A stretch of DNA of 64,000 bases, from positions 210,922,232 to 210,986,231 of the forward strand of contig OW285235.1 in NCBI GenBank assembly GCA_935421215.2, written 5' to 3'. Source of the DNA: Melolontha melolontha (Eukaryota; Arthropoda; Insecta; Coleoptera; Scarabaeidae). Made by a program: the position numbers and the translations under genes. This document shows, one piece after another, positions 22,087 to 33,899 of this stretch. Within the stretch, counting starts at the first letter, position 1, and the number at the start of each line of letters is the position of its first letter. The notes beneath the pieces were generated by a model, which did no database searches, was not told where the DNA came from, and saw nothing but the letters and a program-made list of their open reading frames with translations.

Positions 22087-22520
22087 TCCGAGGGTTGCTA
22101 CAAAATTTTTACAAAGGTATTTAAAGAAACATAAATTAATCGGTATGAATGATTTTATTGTTTTTCAAAATAGTCACTCTTAAGATTTATAGATTTTTAA
22201 ATGCAGTCGAAACAATTAAGAAAACACTTTCTCTAACAAGAAGTGGGTATTTCAGAACGGTGCTCTCAAAACGTTCTATATGCATTTTATTTTTAATAAA
22301 CGAGAACAAAAAGAAATCAAAAATGATAAATTAGGACTATAAGGGCAATGAGACATTAATTCAACATTCTCGTGTTAAGATATTCGATTATAAGAGCCGT
22401 TGTGCAAAAACACGCATTGACATGGTGAAGATAATAGAATACGATTTCGGTTGGTTCCGCATCCAGCAAGAATGTTCTGGCAATTATGTCTGTATAATAA
22501 AAAAGCGCAGGTTAATATTT
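22087..22520 (-). pseudogene. Mariner transposase, C-terminal part
   Basis: The minus strand shows, with frame changes, FYYLHHVNAC in place of the usual LHHDNA (second catalytic aspartate changed), ENVELMSHCPYSPN, KCFLNCFD and INLKSDYFEKQ before a TAA near 22157. These match the end of the transposase at 17437-18477. A GAGGGTTGCTACAAAATTTT string at 22089 probably is the decayed terminal repeat. The N-terminal half is absent. Confidence 0.65.
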
Positions 22521-22834
22521 CTACTAAAGAGAAGGCTAACAGATATAAAATAAATATATTTATACGAATTACTAATACGTCATTTAATCGGGCGTCCAGT
22601 CTCCAATATTTTTAAGAATAGCCTCATAGGAATTTATCATACTTCTAACCAAATTTTAGTGATAATTCGTAGCTAAATGAGTGCCATATTTTCTTTATAT
22701 TTCAAAATAATTGATAAATTTTATATACCTATTCCCTGATTCATTCATTCCTAAGTGCCCAAACATTTTAAAATTGGGTTGGCGACATGGGTCTGCCAAG
22801 GTCAATGCATTAATGCAATACCGTTTGCAACTCC

Positions 22835-22935
22835 CAGTCTCTACACATTTTGAACTTATTACAAATGAAAACTAATGGTTATTAAATCTCATTTCCACAT
22901 GCAAATGTCGTCTAATATGTTGCGTTAATTACTAC
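22835..22935 (+). repeat. Copy of dispersed repeat R1
   Basis: About 95 bp similar to the left arm of the element at 23013-23397 (ACACATTTTGAACTTATTAC, then TTAAATCTCAT and TCTAATATGTTG). It lies only 80 bp from that element and may be part of an older, partly overwritten copy. Confidence 0.55.
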
Positions 22936-23012
22936 ATTTCGACAAACTAGGTTTGAATCAGCATGCAGAACACAATACGTCGCGACGTCAACCCTCCTGG
23001 TTAATTAAAAAT

Positions 23013-23397
23013 ATATGAAAAGCCATATCAATCCCTAGAATATGTTGATGCATTTCGCTCTAATTGGAGCTCGTCAACACACGGTATCCTGGAGACAGAC
23101 ATGACTTTTTCACTTCTACACATCGTGTATATATAGTTAACATTTTGAACGTACAGCAAATGAGAATTAATTACTATTAAATCTCATATCTGCAATAATA
23201 CAACATATTAGGCGGCATTTTCATGTGGAAATGAGATTTCATAGTCATTAATTCTTATTTGCAGTAACTTCAAAATGCTAACTAGGTGTGCACGAAGTGT
23301 AGAAGTGAAAAAGTCATGTCTGTCCTAGGATACCATGTGTTGATGAGTTAAGAGCGAAATTCTTCCACACATTCCAGGGATAGATAGGGCTTGTCAC
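23013..23397. repeat. Inverted-repeat element R1 (foldback/MITE-like)
   Basis: Two arms of about 165 bp face each other. The left arm runs from AAGCCATATCAATCCC near 23013 to about 23180; the right arm mirrors it from about 23225 to the AGGGCTTGTCACG near 23397. Shared strings include GACAGACATGACTTTTTCAC and GGTATCCT. Long arms and no coding capacity fit a foldback element or MITE. Target duplications are not clear. Confidence 0.75.
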
Positions 23398-23559
23398 GAA
23401 TTTTTAGTTAGCCCCTAAAAAGTTTACTTCGATGCTTCGGTTCATTGTCTTCTTGTGGGATCCAATCTACTCTGTTATATTTAAACCACACTTTTACCGA
23501 TCTTAGAAGTCCATTTTGGTACAATTACCAATTGTTTCGTGTTTAAAATATCGGAAACC

Positions 23560-23790
23560 GCGCACTAACTTCCAGAATCCCGCCGACTTGTCACTTAGTG
23601 ATTATAATCTCTTTCCTAAATTAAAGCATTTGCGTGACGCCGTTTTTCTTTAGATCATTGCCTGAAAGAAGCGATAGGATCTTACTAAAAGAATTTTTTT
23701 AGAAGGTACAGCCTTATTGAAAAAACGCGGGAATAAGTGTGTAGTGAATCATATGTTGGAAAATAAAATATAGCTTTTCTTAAAACACTT
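23560..23790 (+). pseudogene. Mariner transposase, C-terminal scrap
   Basis: The plus strand reads NPADLSLSDYNLFPKLKHLR, the mariner region around the third catalytic aspartate (normally PYSPDLSPCDYNLFPKLK), and then KKRGNKCVVNHMLEN, the usual C-terminal end. Upstream sequence back to 23400 may be more of the same element but is not readable. Confidence 0.6.
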
Positions 23791-24413
23791 TTCATTAATA
23801 GCTATGTAGATAACATAAAAATCTCCTCTCGTATCTTATATTTCAAGGAGAAACTGCAATTTACCGACTCTGTTTTTACATTGCATTTACATGTATGAAG
23901 TTATTAACTTAAATTAAAAAAAAAACATGGTACAAGGTTATATAGTTAATTTGAGGTAGTAAAAATTTAAAAGAAGTCTTGCATCCGTTGAAGCATACAT
24001 TTTAGTGTTTTAACCTAACATGTTTCGTTAATAACATGTATTAAAACAATATTGTGTAGAATACATCTGCGAGATTATTCATTGAGAAATTCTATTTTTG
24101 TTAACTTATCAATTTATTTGTTTAAGATTTAAATCAATATTATTCCAGACATTTCGAAAACTGTTGACAAACTTTTATTGCAGTATGTATGTATGTTTGT
24201 ATATATATATTGTTGTGAGGCAAATTACCTCCAACAATATTTTAATTAAGTTAATTTTAAATGTAAATAAAATTTTGAAAAATTTAAAAAATATTATATA
24301 CTTTTTTTTTACACTAAAATAAGTAAAGGCAAAATCAAAGGAAATGTAAATATAGTATTATGAATAGTTTTTAATATCCAATTTAAAATATGTAATTAGT
24401 TGTAGGTATTTAA
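23791..24413. other. No gene seen
   Basis: Very AT-rich. The 74-codon frame at 24098-24322 is Ile/Leu/Phe-rich from base composition alone. It ends at the TTAA (24410-24413) used by the piggyBac insertion. Confidence 0.5.
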
Positions 24414-26860
24414 CCCATTTACGGCCAAGGTGTATATTAAACGAAAACTTTACAAAAAAGTATTGTTTATTACTAAAAACATATTTTAAAAAAACGATTT
24501 GATACATATCAGCTCGAAAAAAAAATTGCGTATATGAAAAAAAAGATGGTGCGTGTTGGCCGAACACATGTTCATATTTTCTTGTGGTAATCTTCAAAAC
24601 ATTTTAAATGGAGATGTGTTTTGCACTTTACACAAATGTAAATTGTGTGACTTTTGCATAGTTTGCAACGACGTCTAGCTTTATCGGCATGCATCGAGAT
24701 TACATGACCAATGTTATCAAGACGAACTTCATCAGGAATGGAGCTTCCAACTGCTTGATTAATTTTCCTGTTTCGATTGTCATCTTCTGCCTTCATCAAG
24801 CGTACTGCAATGTAAGATTTGAATTCCAGTTGCGTCATTTGGGTTTCATTCGCTATGTTGTATATTTTCCAGGCGTTAACAATAGTGCTGTCTAGCAAAT
24901 TTATAAATAACGGCCACCACCACTTTTTGCCACGCACATTTATTCTATAGTTAGAAACGCCATTGTCGTGCAAATCCACGCCGCCCATATATTTATTATA
25001 TTGTGCGATCATATTTGGCTGAGAAATCATCACTTCCATTCGCTCTTTTCGGTCGTATCTTTTAACAGTGCATAAATTGTAAATATAAAGAATAAAGTGT
25101 AATAGTGTAAAAGTATTACTAATAATAGTCACCACTGAATTATCGTTCCACCTGTTCAAAGATATGTTGGTTTCTTCGTCAAATACAGAATCAAAACTCC
25201 CTCGTTGTTTCTTGGAAATGCTTTTTACGTTTTCTAATGGACAATTAGCCGTTCGGTTGTCTCTTATGGTGCCTGTAGCATAAAAGCCTTTCTGACTCAA
25301 AAACTTCAATAACTTATACGACGAGAAAAAGTTATCAAAGTAAAGGCAATGCTTTTGTGGACTTTTCACAATTGTGAGCAAGTCAACAATAACCTGGCCT
25401 CCTAAACCAAGTTCTGATTTACTATTTGATGCATTCGCCCCTCCATATGGAATGAACTGAAATAAATATCCATCGGCAGAAGTTAGGCACCAAATCTTAA
25501 AGCCAAATCGCACGGGCTTTCCTTTTATGAACATTTTACAGGAATGTTTCCCAAAATAGGGCACCATTTGTTCGTCGATAGATAGATCGTGAGCAAATAC
25601 GCCAAACTGCATGTACCTTTTGTTCATTATGTTGAAAATCGGGCGAAGTTTTGAGAATTTGTCATTTTTGTCTAACTGAGCATTATCAGATAAATGCAAA
25701 TTACGTTTTATACTTCGAAATCTATTGCGAGGCATACATTTTCGAACTATGACCAAACCTTTATCTTCGTCGGTAGACCAGTACATATCAGTCTGAGGCA
25801 GTGTATGGTAACCGGAAAGCAGCAATATTCCTAGGAACCGTTTTAGGTCTGTTATACCAAATTGAAAATCATGACGATTATTGTCATAAGAATATTTGAC
25901 AGAATAGCTCACTATTCTCGATAAAATTTCTTCGTCAAAAAAGAGATAAAATAATTCCAACGGAGATTTGCCACATAAATTATTTTTTATATCTTCTCTT
26001 CCAGTATTGCCAAAAACAAGTAAGTTTGCGTAAGTTGTCTCGCCTTTTTTCCAAACAGGCGCCGATACTTTTTGTCTTAAAAGTTTTTGTCTTTTTACAT
26101 CTAACGTCTCATCGTCAGAATCAATAGGACCTTCATTAGTGGTATCATTATGATTTTGTATCTCAAATAAACCAGAAATTTCTTGCTCATTTGGACGAAC
26201 CTATTCAATTACCACATTATCATCAATATCTTCCTCATCGGTACACTACCTACAAATTTTACGTACCATTTCTATTTTCTAACTCATTTACTATTTCGTC
26301 TAAGGCGGCCCCCAATTCCCGTTGAGTTAGGTAAACCGGCAATTTTTTTGTTTACCGTAAGTCTATTTGCGTCTATATACTGCAAAGGAACGTTAAAGAC
26401 TGAATGCATCTGGTTATGAATCTAAAACATAAACAAGTCTAAACTTGTATTTTCCTGAAAAATGTATGCGCAATACGCATTCAGCCAATGGTGCGTTTAC
26501 GCACCAAGTAATCTACTGTCATTTTTTCTAAACAAACTAATAACAAACATTTAAACTAATGTTTTAGTATTATAGTATTGACATTTAAAATTTAGAATGT
26601 TTACTCTAAAAACTTAAAATAAAAACTAACAACAATTTATAGAAATTTACTTCGGGGATTGGTGAAAACTGAAAATTGTCTATTTTTAATAATTGCTATC
26701 TCAATAAGTTATAGTCTTAGAAAAAAATAGATTGATGCTAAATTTAACTCAATATATTAGTTTAGTTATCGTGCCAAATTAAAAATCTGCATCTAAACAA
26801 TTAGCGAAAAAAAAAAATTGTAATCAGTGGTGCGTAAACGCACCACTGGCCGTAAATGGG
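24414..26860 (-). mobile_element. piggyBac-type transposon (2447 bp)
   Basis: The inverted ends CCCATTTACGGCCA are identical over 14 bp and lie against TTAA at 24410-24413 and 26861-26864, the hallmark target duplication of piggyBac. Inside the right end is the palindrome GTGGTGCGTAAACGCACCAC (26827-26846), repeated with small changes near 26489-26508; a half copy (GGTGCGTGTTGGCC) is near the left end. These are the subterminal repeats typical of the superfamily. Confidence 0.93.
24572..26410 (-). pseudogene. piggyBac transposase, catalytic domain intact, N-terminus broken
   Basis: From just below the in-frame TAG at 26201-26203, one frame runs 542 codons to the stop at 24572. Catalytic aspartates of the DDE/RNase H-like fold are visible in SIDEQMVPYFGK, LYFDNFFSSYK and MGGVDLHDNGVSNYR. 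The C-terminus carries the cysteine-rich domain CKLCKSHTIYICVKCKTHLH, which binds the transposon end. An acidic N-terminal region (TDEEDIDDNVVIE) lies just past the TAG, and further N-terminal sequence up to about 26410 (QRELGAALDEIVNELENRN) is in another frame. A short extra stretch between VVTIISN and TVKRYDRK may be a lineage insertion or a small unspliced intron. Total length near 600 aa is normal for the family. Confidence 0.9.
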
Positions 26861-28589
26861 TTAATTCTGAAGGAAATTGTAATTGTTAAAAATTCGAACA
26901 TTAATTCCAAATTATAGAATTTCCACATCATTTCCGTTGTTCAAACAAACCAATGGGAAGATATGTAGAAGATTTCAAGGGAACGCTTTTGTTTTTTATC
27001 GGCGTCTATTCCGGGAGTCGTTGTATAAAGTCCATGAGATACGGACGCCATTTTTCGAAAAATATCAGCGTTGTTCTTAGTCCGCATATTACCAGAATAG
27101 AGATTTAGAAAATTACAACGACTTAAAGTGTTTAAAAATATATTCAAAAGATAGCTTAACGTTTAATTAAATTAATTAAAAGTCATTTGAAGGGCGTACA
27201 CCAGTGATTAAATAATTTATCAATAAAAGCATCATTTTAAATTCATAAATTCAATATGGCGACTACTGATTCTAAAATTTAAAACACGATTTATCAAGAA
27301 GATTGCCTTATTTTGGAACTTAAAGAAGAAGATTTATTATCCTGTATTTCCTGTCCTTAATCAAGACTAGTTTTTTTTAAGAAATCCAAGAAGATTTACT
27401 TAATATTGTAACGATTCCGAAGAATTCCTTCGCAGAGCATCCTATCTATACCGTTCATTCAATTAGAAGTCATTCCTGGTCTTGATTTAGAAGATCCGAG
27501 AGAGATTTTTCGAGTTTCCAGTTATCTTCAAAGAAATACACCTAGATCCTTCCTTTTATCCGGACTCAACTTTGCATTCCGATTTAGAAGGTACCTAAAA
27601 TTACACGCTTAAGAGAAAATCATTTGGTAATTAGTTTAAAATAAATCGATAAACCTTGTCATAGTCGTAACTTAATGATACTTGGAAACTATTCAGAATA
27701 CGTTCTCCCATAAACCATTTGGATCATTCTTTATACTAATTTAAAGTTTACAGTCCATTAAAGAACTATAAATCATTTATTTGGGTCAATTTAGATGTGA
27801 ATTACCTCATCAAGGTTATTCCTTCTCCGAACACTTCGGTTAACACTGCTATCAGTGCTTTGTTGCATGATAAAGTTTTTGATTCATGCATTTAGTGTTT
27901 TTTGATAATTTATATTTCCTTTGAAGCAAACAATCTAACGTTTTTGTAGTCTTACGTTTACATTTCCTGAAAGAATAAACAAACTTAGGTTATAGTCGTA
28001 TAATAATTATAGATGTAAGAGTTTTTGAAAACAAATACCTACCTGTTAAGGTATTCAATATCCAACCATTGTATTTGTTACCTTTTTTTAGCATTCTGAG
28101 TTTTAAAAAAATAAATAAATGTTTTAATATTGTTTTGTTTAAAAGAAGAAGTTTTATTGTTTATGATTAACCGTAAAAATATATTGAAGGGTTTCTTTTT
28201 GTCTACCTATTTAGAGTAGACCTAAACCTTGTTGATTTCACTCAGTGAGTTCTTTCTAGCCTGAGATAGATGTCAGGTTGTATGACAAAAGGTTTAAGTA
28301 ATTGATAAATATCCTTTCCTAATCGATAGATATTTTTTTTTTAATTGGTAAAATAAATAAAGGTTTATTTTTTTGTGTTTATATGTATTTCCGCAGCTTA
28401 TAAAACGGACCAATTCACACGCCTGAGATATATATAATTTATTTGCAAGAGTCTCATGAATATTACTGAATGTTGTAAACTTCCGTATTGTACATTTTAT
28501 AGCCGACTGAACGTGGGATATCATACTGTTGCGATAGCATTTCTACTACATTGCTGTCGGGGTTTACTACAATATATATATTCATAATA
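26861..28589. other. No gene recognised
   Basis: AT-rich spacer. Short frames at 26883-27080 and 26941-27147 overlap on opposite strands and carry no signature. 27250-27600 is somewhat less AT-rich and has repeated AGAAGATT-like strings, but nothing identifiable. Confidence 0.4.
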
Positions 28590-28596
28590 TATATAG

Positions 28597-28622
<26 letters not shown>
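28590..28622. repeat. (AT)n microsatellite
   Basis: Uninterrupted AT dinucleotides on the left side of the R2 repeat copy. Confidence 0.95.
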
Positions 28623-28628
<6 letters not shown>

Positions 28629-28629
28629 T

Positions 28630-28782
28630 TCGTGACCTTGGTATGATAAGGTAAACCTAATAAGCCGGCGATTAAAGGTCTGGTTCATTACTTCAAAGTA
28701 TATATATTTAAAACAACCCTACATGTTTCGGCAATGATGCCTTTGTCAAGGGAATAAAAAATATAAATGACAGAATATAAAT
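28630..28782 (-). repeat. R2 repeat, single copy between AT tracts
   Basis: About 150 bp with strings shared with 47624-47822 and 57033-57285: CGTGACCTTGGTATGAT, GGTAAACCTAAT, GCGATTAAAGGTCTG, TACATGTTTCGGC and GCCTTTGTCAAGGGAAT. It is bounded by (AT)n on both sides, as are the other copies. On the minus strand it holds TTGACAAAGGC, a 6-base loop and GCCGAAACATG, which is the hammerhead-like block described in the findings. No coding capacity. Confidence 0.8.
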
Positions 28783-30161
<1,379 letters not shown>

Positions 30162-30233
30162 ATGTCGCGTACTATATAAATAATCCAAATAGTTTCTGTT
30201 ATGTATGTGGAAAATTCATTTTTAGTAAATGAA
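30162..30233 (+). pseudogene. Possible start of a cysteine-motif arthropod repeat protein
   Basis: After MSRT and a stop, the frame reads NNPNSFCYVCGKFIF. The string NSFCYVCGKF resembles the opening of a family of arthropod repeat-encoded proteins that begin with a CxxC motif. Only about 18 residues can be matched and no continuation was found. Low confidence. Confidence 0.3.
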
Positions 30234-30390
30234 GGTAGGCAAAAAATAACGGGAACAAAACGGTATAATTGATAACCAGATTAAAGTAATAAGTAATAAA
30301 ACACGTCTACTTCGGCTGTTATTATGTAGATAGCGTTGAATATTCCTTCACGCTCTGTCTGAATAATTTCGGCTAGATAGTAACGTAGTT

Positions 30391-30498
30391 ATGTTTGTTT
30401 TGAATGTGTCTCTTCTCCAACAGGGGCGTACCGACGAACATGTAGAAATGTGAAATACGTATCTACGTCTTTGGAGAAGATACATTCAAAAAAAACAT
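30391..30498. repeat. Small foldback repeat
   Basis: Arms of about 29 bp (left GAATGTGTCTCTTCTCCAA, right TTGGAGAAGATACATTC) surround a 50-bp centre. It may be a tiny foldback element or the end pair of a deleted transposon. Confidence 0.55.
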
Positions 30499-31667
30499 AA
30501 ATGAACTTGTATTGTGTTCTTCACACCCCATTTTTAATAATATTTTTTTATATTATTAAAAATACTTTTGTAATAAGTAATAGCTAATAATCAATAACAA
30601 AATAATTCAAATTGCACGAACCAAGCGGTGATGAAATTGTAAGAAATATTAAAACGCGATGATAACAAAGAGAAACAACAAAAAAGGCTTGATGTGGAAA
30701 TTTTCAGCAGAGATTTGATGTGTCGTTAGAGTTGTTGCCATCTAGCCATATTTGGTGTCCCGCATCTTGAATAGTATTAAATATATTTCCCATAAAAGTG
30801 GAATATCGTTGAAAATCCTGTAAATAAGTATTACATTTTGATACCATTTTGAAGGTAATTTTACAGGGAATTTGCTGATAATATCGGAAAATATAGGTTC
30901 CATTTAAAAAAATTGAGAGAGAAGCGTTTGAATTTCGATAAATGTGGCACTACCTATTTAACACCCTGTATATATTTTTACATTACACTATTTTAAAACA
31001 TATAAAGTGTGAAACCTCAAATTGATATCCAAGGAATAATTCGATGCGCGATACCCATCTTCTACGTCTTAAAACGTCAGACCATCTATACTGAAAAATC
31101 TGAATGTTTGTAAAATTTTTATAACACTCTGTATATTTGTAAACAATTTTACAATACCCGCTGTAATATACTATTATGTGAGGCAAAAAGACTGAAATAG
31201 TTGGCATCACTTTTCTAGTGTGTTTTTCATTTTAAGATTTAATTCACGTTAGAATGACAAGCACCTAACATTGATTTGACGGTTTAATTATTGACAAGTT
31301 GTCAAAGAGGCGTTCCATTAATTTTCTTCGGTATTATTTTAAGGTTTTTAAATTTTGTTTATTTTGAATTATCGTTCCCGCTGTGTTCGTTTTCGTTGTG
31401 TTTATTTTCGTATCATTGTTTCGTTTTTGTTCAGATTTTTTTTTTTGGTTTTTTGTTCAGATATACCAGTTAATATTATATCGTTTAGTTTCCAACATTT
31501 TTTATTTGAAAACCTGACGTACCAGAATGAATTTGTTGTTATTACTATTGTTAGAACTATAAAAGAAACGAAAATTGTATATAGCTTCTAAAGAAAAATC
31601 TGAAAAAATAAAAATTTGTTGACCAGTGTAATTTAAAATCCTAGAATTTTTCGAGATATTGAGTTTA
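30499..31667. other. No gene recognised
   Basis: Two similar strings, ACACCCTGTATATATTTTTA near 30960 and AACACTCTGTATATTTGTAA near 31121, bracket about 170 bp and may be ends of a small repeat. The T-rich frames at 31291-31591 are compositional. Confidence 0.4.
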
Positions 31668-31805
31668 CGGGGGCAATTCAAATTTGACCTGCGTTATATT
31701 TCTTTTCTGAACACAATTGAAGAGATACTGCAAAGCGGTTTTATATTCATCGAAGTAGGAATTTTAGCTAACGCCATAAAGTATTAACAATGTCGTGCAA
31801 ACAAT

Positions 31806-32425
31806 ATGTCAAATTTTGTTGCGCAACGTAGAATTATTAAATTTCTTTTCTATGAAGGCGTAAAAGTGACTGATACTCATAGTCATCAGAGACTTCATAA
31901 AACTTTCAAGAAGAGTATTTATCACTCAGAACAGTCTTTGAGTGGTGTAAATCCTTCCAGGACGGTCGTGAACGCGTGCCGAACTTGGCGAATCCTGCCC
32001 CTTAAGAAGCTTAAATTTAGTAAAGTTGGCGTCGGGTGGGCGCCAAAATAACTTTCCGCTGAACTACAACAGAAACGACTTTAGGTTTGCAGAAAACTCC
32101 GGCTTTGCCACAAATATGAAGTCCTTCACTTTTTGTCAAGTATCATAGCAACTGATGAGACCTGAATACACCATTATATCCCAGAAAGAAAGAATGTTAG
32201 CATGGAAACGCGTCAGTCTAACTCACTTCCGTCAAAAAATTCAAAACAGGAATCATTGGCTGACAAAGTATGGAGCCCGTATTTTGGGACTAAATAAAAT
32301 AAAACCAATTTACGTTGATTTTTACGAAGAAAGAAAAACATATAATGACTAATTTAGCTATTATAGCGAGTTTCTTGGAAAGGTTAATCTGGCCATATTA
32401 ACAAAAACACGCAGCAAAGTCTCTT
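31806..32425 (+). pseudogene. Mariner transposase, N-terminal two thirds
   Basis: The start reads MSNFVAQRRIIKFLFYEGVK (31806). After a shift, SLRTVFEWCKSFQDGRERVP is the end of the helix-turn-helix region of mariner proteins. The first catalytic aspartate is in IATDETWIHHYTPERKNVSM near 32150-32205, and IYVDFYEERKTYND and SEFLGKVNLAILTKTRSKVS follow. The sequence breaks at about 32425, just before the second catalytic aspartate, where the nested insertion starts. Confidence 0.8.
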
Positions 32426-33605
32426 AACACATTCGCTGTCGAGACGTAAGTTGGTGTTGTAATAGTGGTGCCTGTTAAAAAAAAACTTGTATGAGCGGTT
32501 AACCAACAAAAAATACTTTTTATAGCTATAATTTATTTAAATTGTTAAAACAATTATTGTTATTGATATTAACAATAAAAACACCTGTAAGTGTAGTCGG
32601 CACTTCTAACAAAAATGTCATTGCCAGTGCCGATTACACCTATAGGTAGGTGTGTGCTCTAGAATTTATTGCTTACGATAAATAAAAAAACAACACAAAA
32701 ACCAGGTAAACCTTCACAGGAATTACAAACGTACTATCGTGAGCAAATGAAAGTGCACACTTTATTATGTTGGCATGTCGAAATTTCAAAATTTATCTAA
32801 TGTATACAGTACTTTTGAAGTGTCAGTGTCAGCATTTAATCATAACATAAATGACATTAGCTTGACAATTTGGTAAAATTTACGCAGCTATAATAGTGCG
32901 TTTACTTTCAATTGCTCACGATAGTACATTTTCTATTTACTTTTACAAACTGTACACTCCTTTCTTACTACACGTTTCATCTTCTTGATTGTTTGATCAG
33001 GTGTTTTATATTCTACCTCCGTAGTTTTATCTATTTTTCGTAATTCATGCTGGGTCACAGTAGCTTTAGGGACAACTTGTGGTAAAAGTGATTTCAAAGT
33101 GCTAATCGGAACTCATAAATACTCTTACTTCTTTGGCCCGAGTACTTTTTTGTACAGAAAGTAAGAATTTATTATAGTCATTTGTATTATATGGACAAAT
33201 ATTTTTTTTTAAACCAGCGCAGTATTTTGCGGACAGAAGGGTAACATTCCAGCATTTGATCATGCTGATCAACACCTGATCGATACATTTTGTTAATTTT
33301 CGTTTCGTACCAAAAAAACTATCTACTTAACCAAGAAAACTAACCAATATTTTCCTTTTTTGACATAACTAGTCAATTATAAATACATACTTATGTCAAA
33401 AGTTGACTTCCATTAATACATCCCTGCTAGTGGCAATTTATGGTTTGGTATATACAACAAACAACACAAGACATTAATATAGGGTCCAATGAACATGCCT
33501 ATGGATATTCAGATGTTCATTTAAAGCGCCAGTCGTACCAGAGCCAAATTAAATTGAAGATACACTGTGTAGCTGGCACTTCTAATGACGCATGTAATAG
33601 CCAAG
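32426..33605 (-). mobile_element. Unclassified DNA transposon inside the mariner
   Basis: This block interrupts the mariner reading between KVS and QGR. It starts near a TTAA (32427-32430). A hairpin at 32596-32643 (GTGTAGTCGGCACTTCTAAC and its mirror AGTGCCGATTACAC) recurs as one arm near the other end (GTGTAGCTGGCACTTCTAAT at about 33569). Subterminal repeats plus a TTAA suggest a piggyBac-like element, but no clear matching ends were found and the right border lacks an exact TTAA. Its limits are approximate. Confidence 0.45.
32933..33112 (-). pseudogene. C-terminal transposase-like frame in the nested element
   Basis: The minus strand is open for 60 codons and ends KKMKRVVRKECTVCKSK before a TAG at 32933-32935. 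A basic stretch followed by CxxC at the very end resembles a truncated cysteine-rich domain such as the one ending piggyBac transposases. The upstream part (LLPQVVPKATVTQHELRKID) has no catalytic motif. Alternative: the end of another zinc-binding transposon protein. Confidence 0.35.
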
Positions 33606-33850
33606 GACGTTATTCTCCTACACGATTTCGCTACCCACATACAGCCCTTCTAACGCACAACACATTAGTTAAATTAGGTTGGGAAGTACTGCCTAGCCAA
33701 TTGAAATAGCCCGGACTTGACCCCGAATGACTATCACCTCTTTGGACCACTCAAAAAGTTCCTGGGTGGCAAGCGATTTGCCACTGAGAAAGTGTAAGAT
33801 GAGGTGCAACCAACATTGGCTACTACATATAATATTAATTTGTAGTTTGT
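33605..33850 (+). pseudogene. Mariner transposase, C-terminal third
   Basis: This resumes the protein broken at 32425. HTALLTHNTLVKLGWEVL is the stretch after the second catalytic aspartate, whose own LLHDNA motif is damaged by an indel near 33635. In the next frame SPDLTPNDYHLFGPLKKFLG carries the third aspartate, followed by KRFATEKV and a stop. The right terminal repeat follows. Confidence 0.78.
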
Positions 33851-33899
33851 ATCGATCAGAGAGAAAAAATGCAGGTCAAATTTGAATCACTCCCACATA

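Larger units (their letters stand above)
31668..33897 (+). mobile_element. Mariner with a nested insertion
   Basis: The left end CGGGGGCAATTCAAATTTGA and the inverted right end near 33870-33897 share ATTCAAATTTGACCTGC, with TA outside each (31666-31667, 33898-33899). Transposase pieces sit at both sides of a foreign 1.2-kb block at about 32426-33605. Without that block the element is about 1.05 kb. The next mariner (33900-34722) begins directly at its right border. Confidence 0.8.

Noticed and set aside
23641..24322. AT-rich 74-codon frame at 24098-24322
   Set aside because: Composition (Ile/Leu/Phe/Asn) is what random AT-rich DNA gives; no motif.
30959..31143. SINE bounded by ACACCCTGTATAT and ACACTCTGTATAT
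   Set aside because: Only two 20-bp similar strings; no pol III boxes, no tail and no second copy seen.
31291..31591. Two overlapping Phe-rich frames
   Set aside because: The DNA is T-rich with repeated TTTTCGTTT-like strings, so the frames are compositional.
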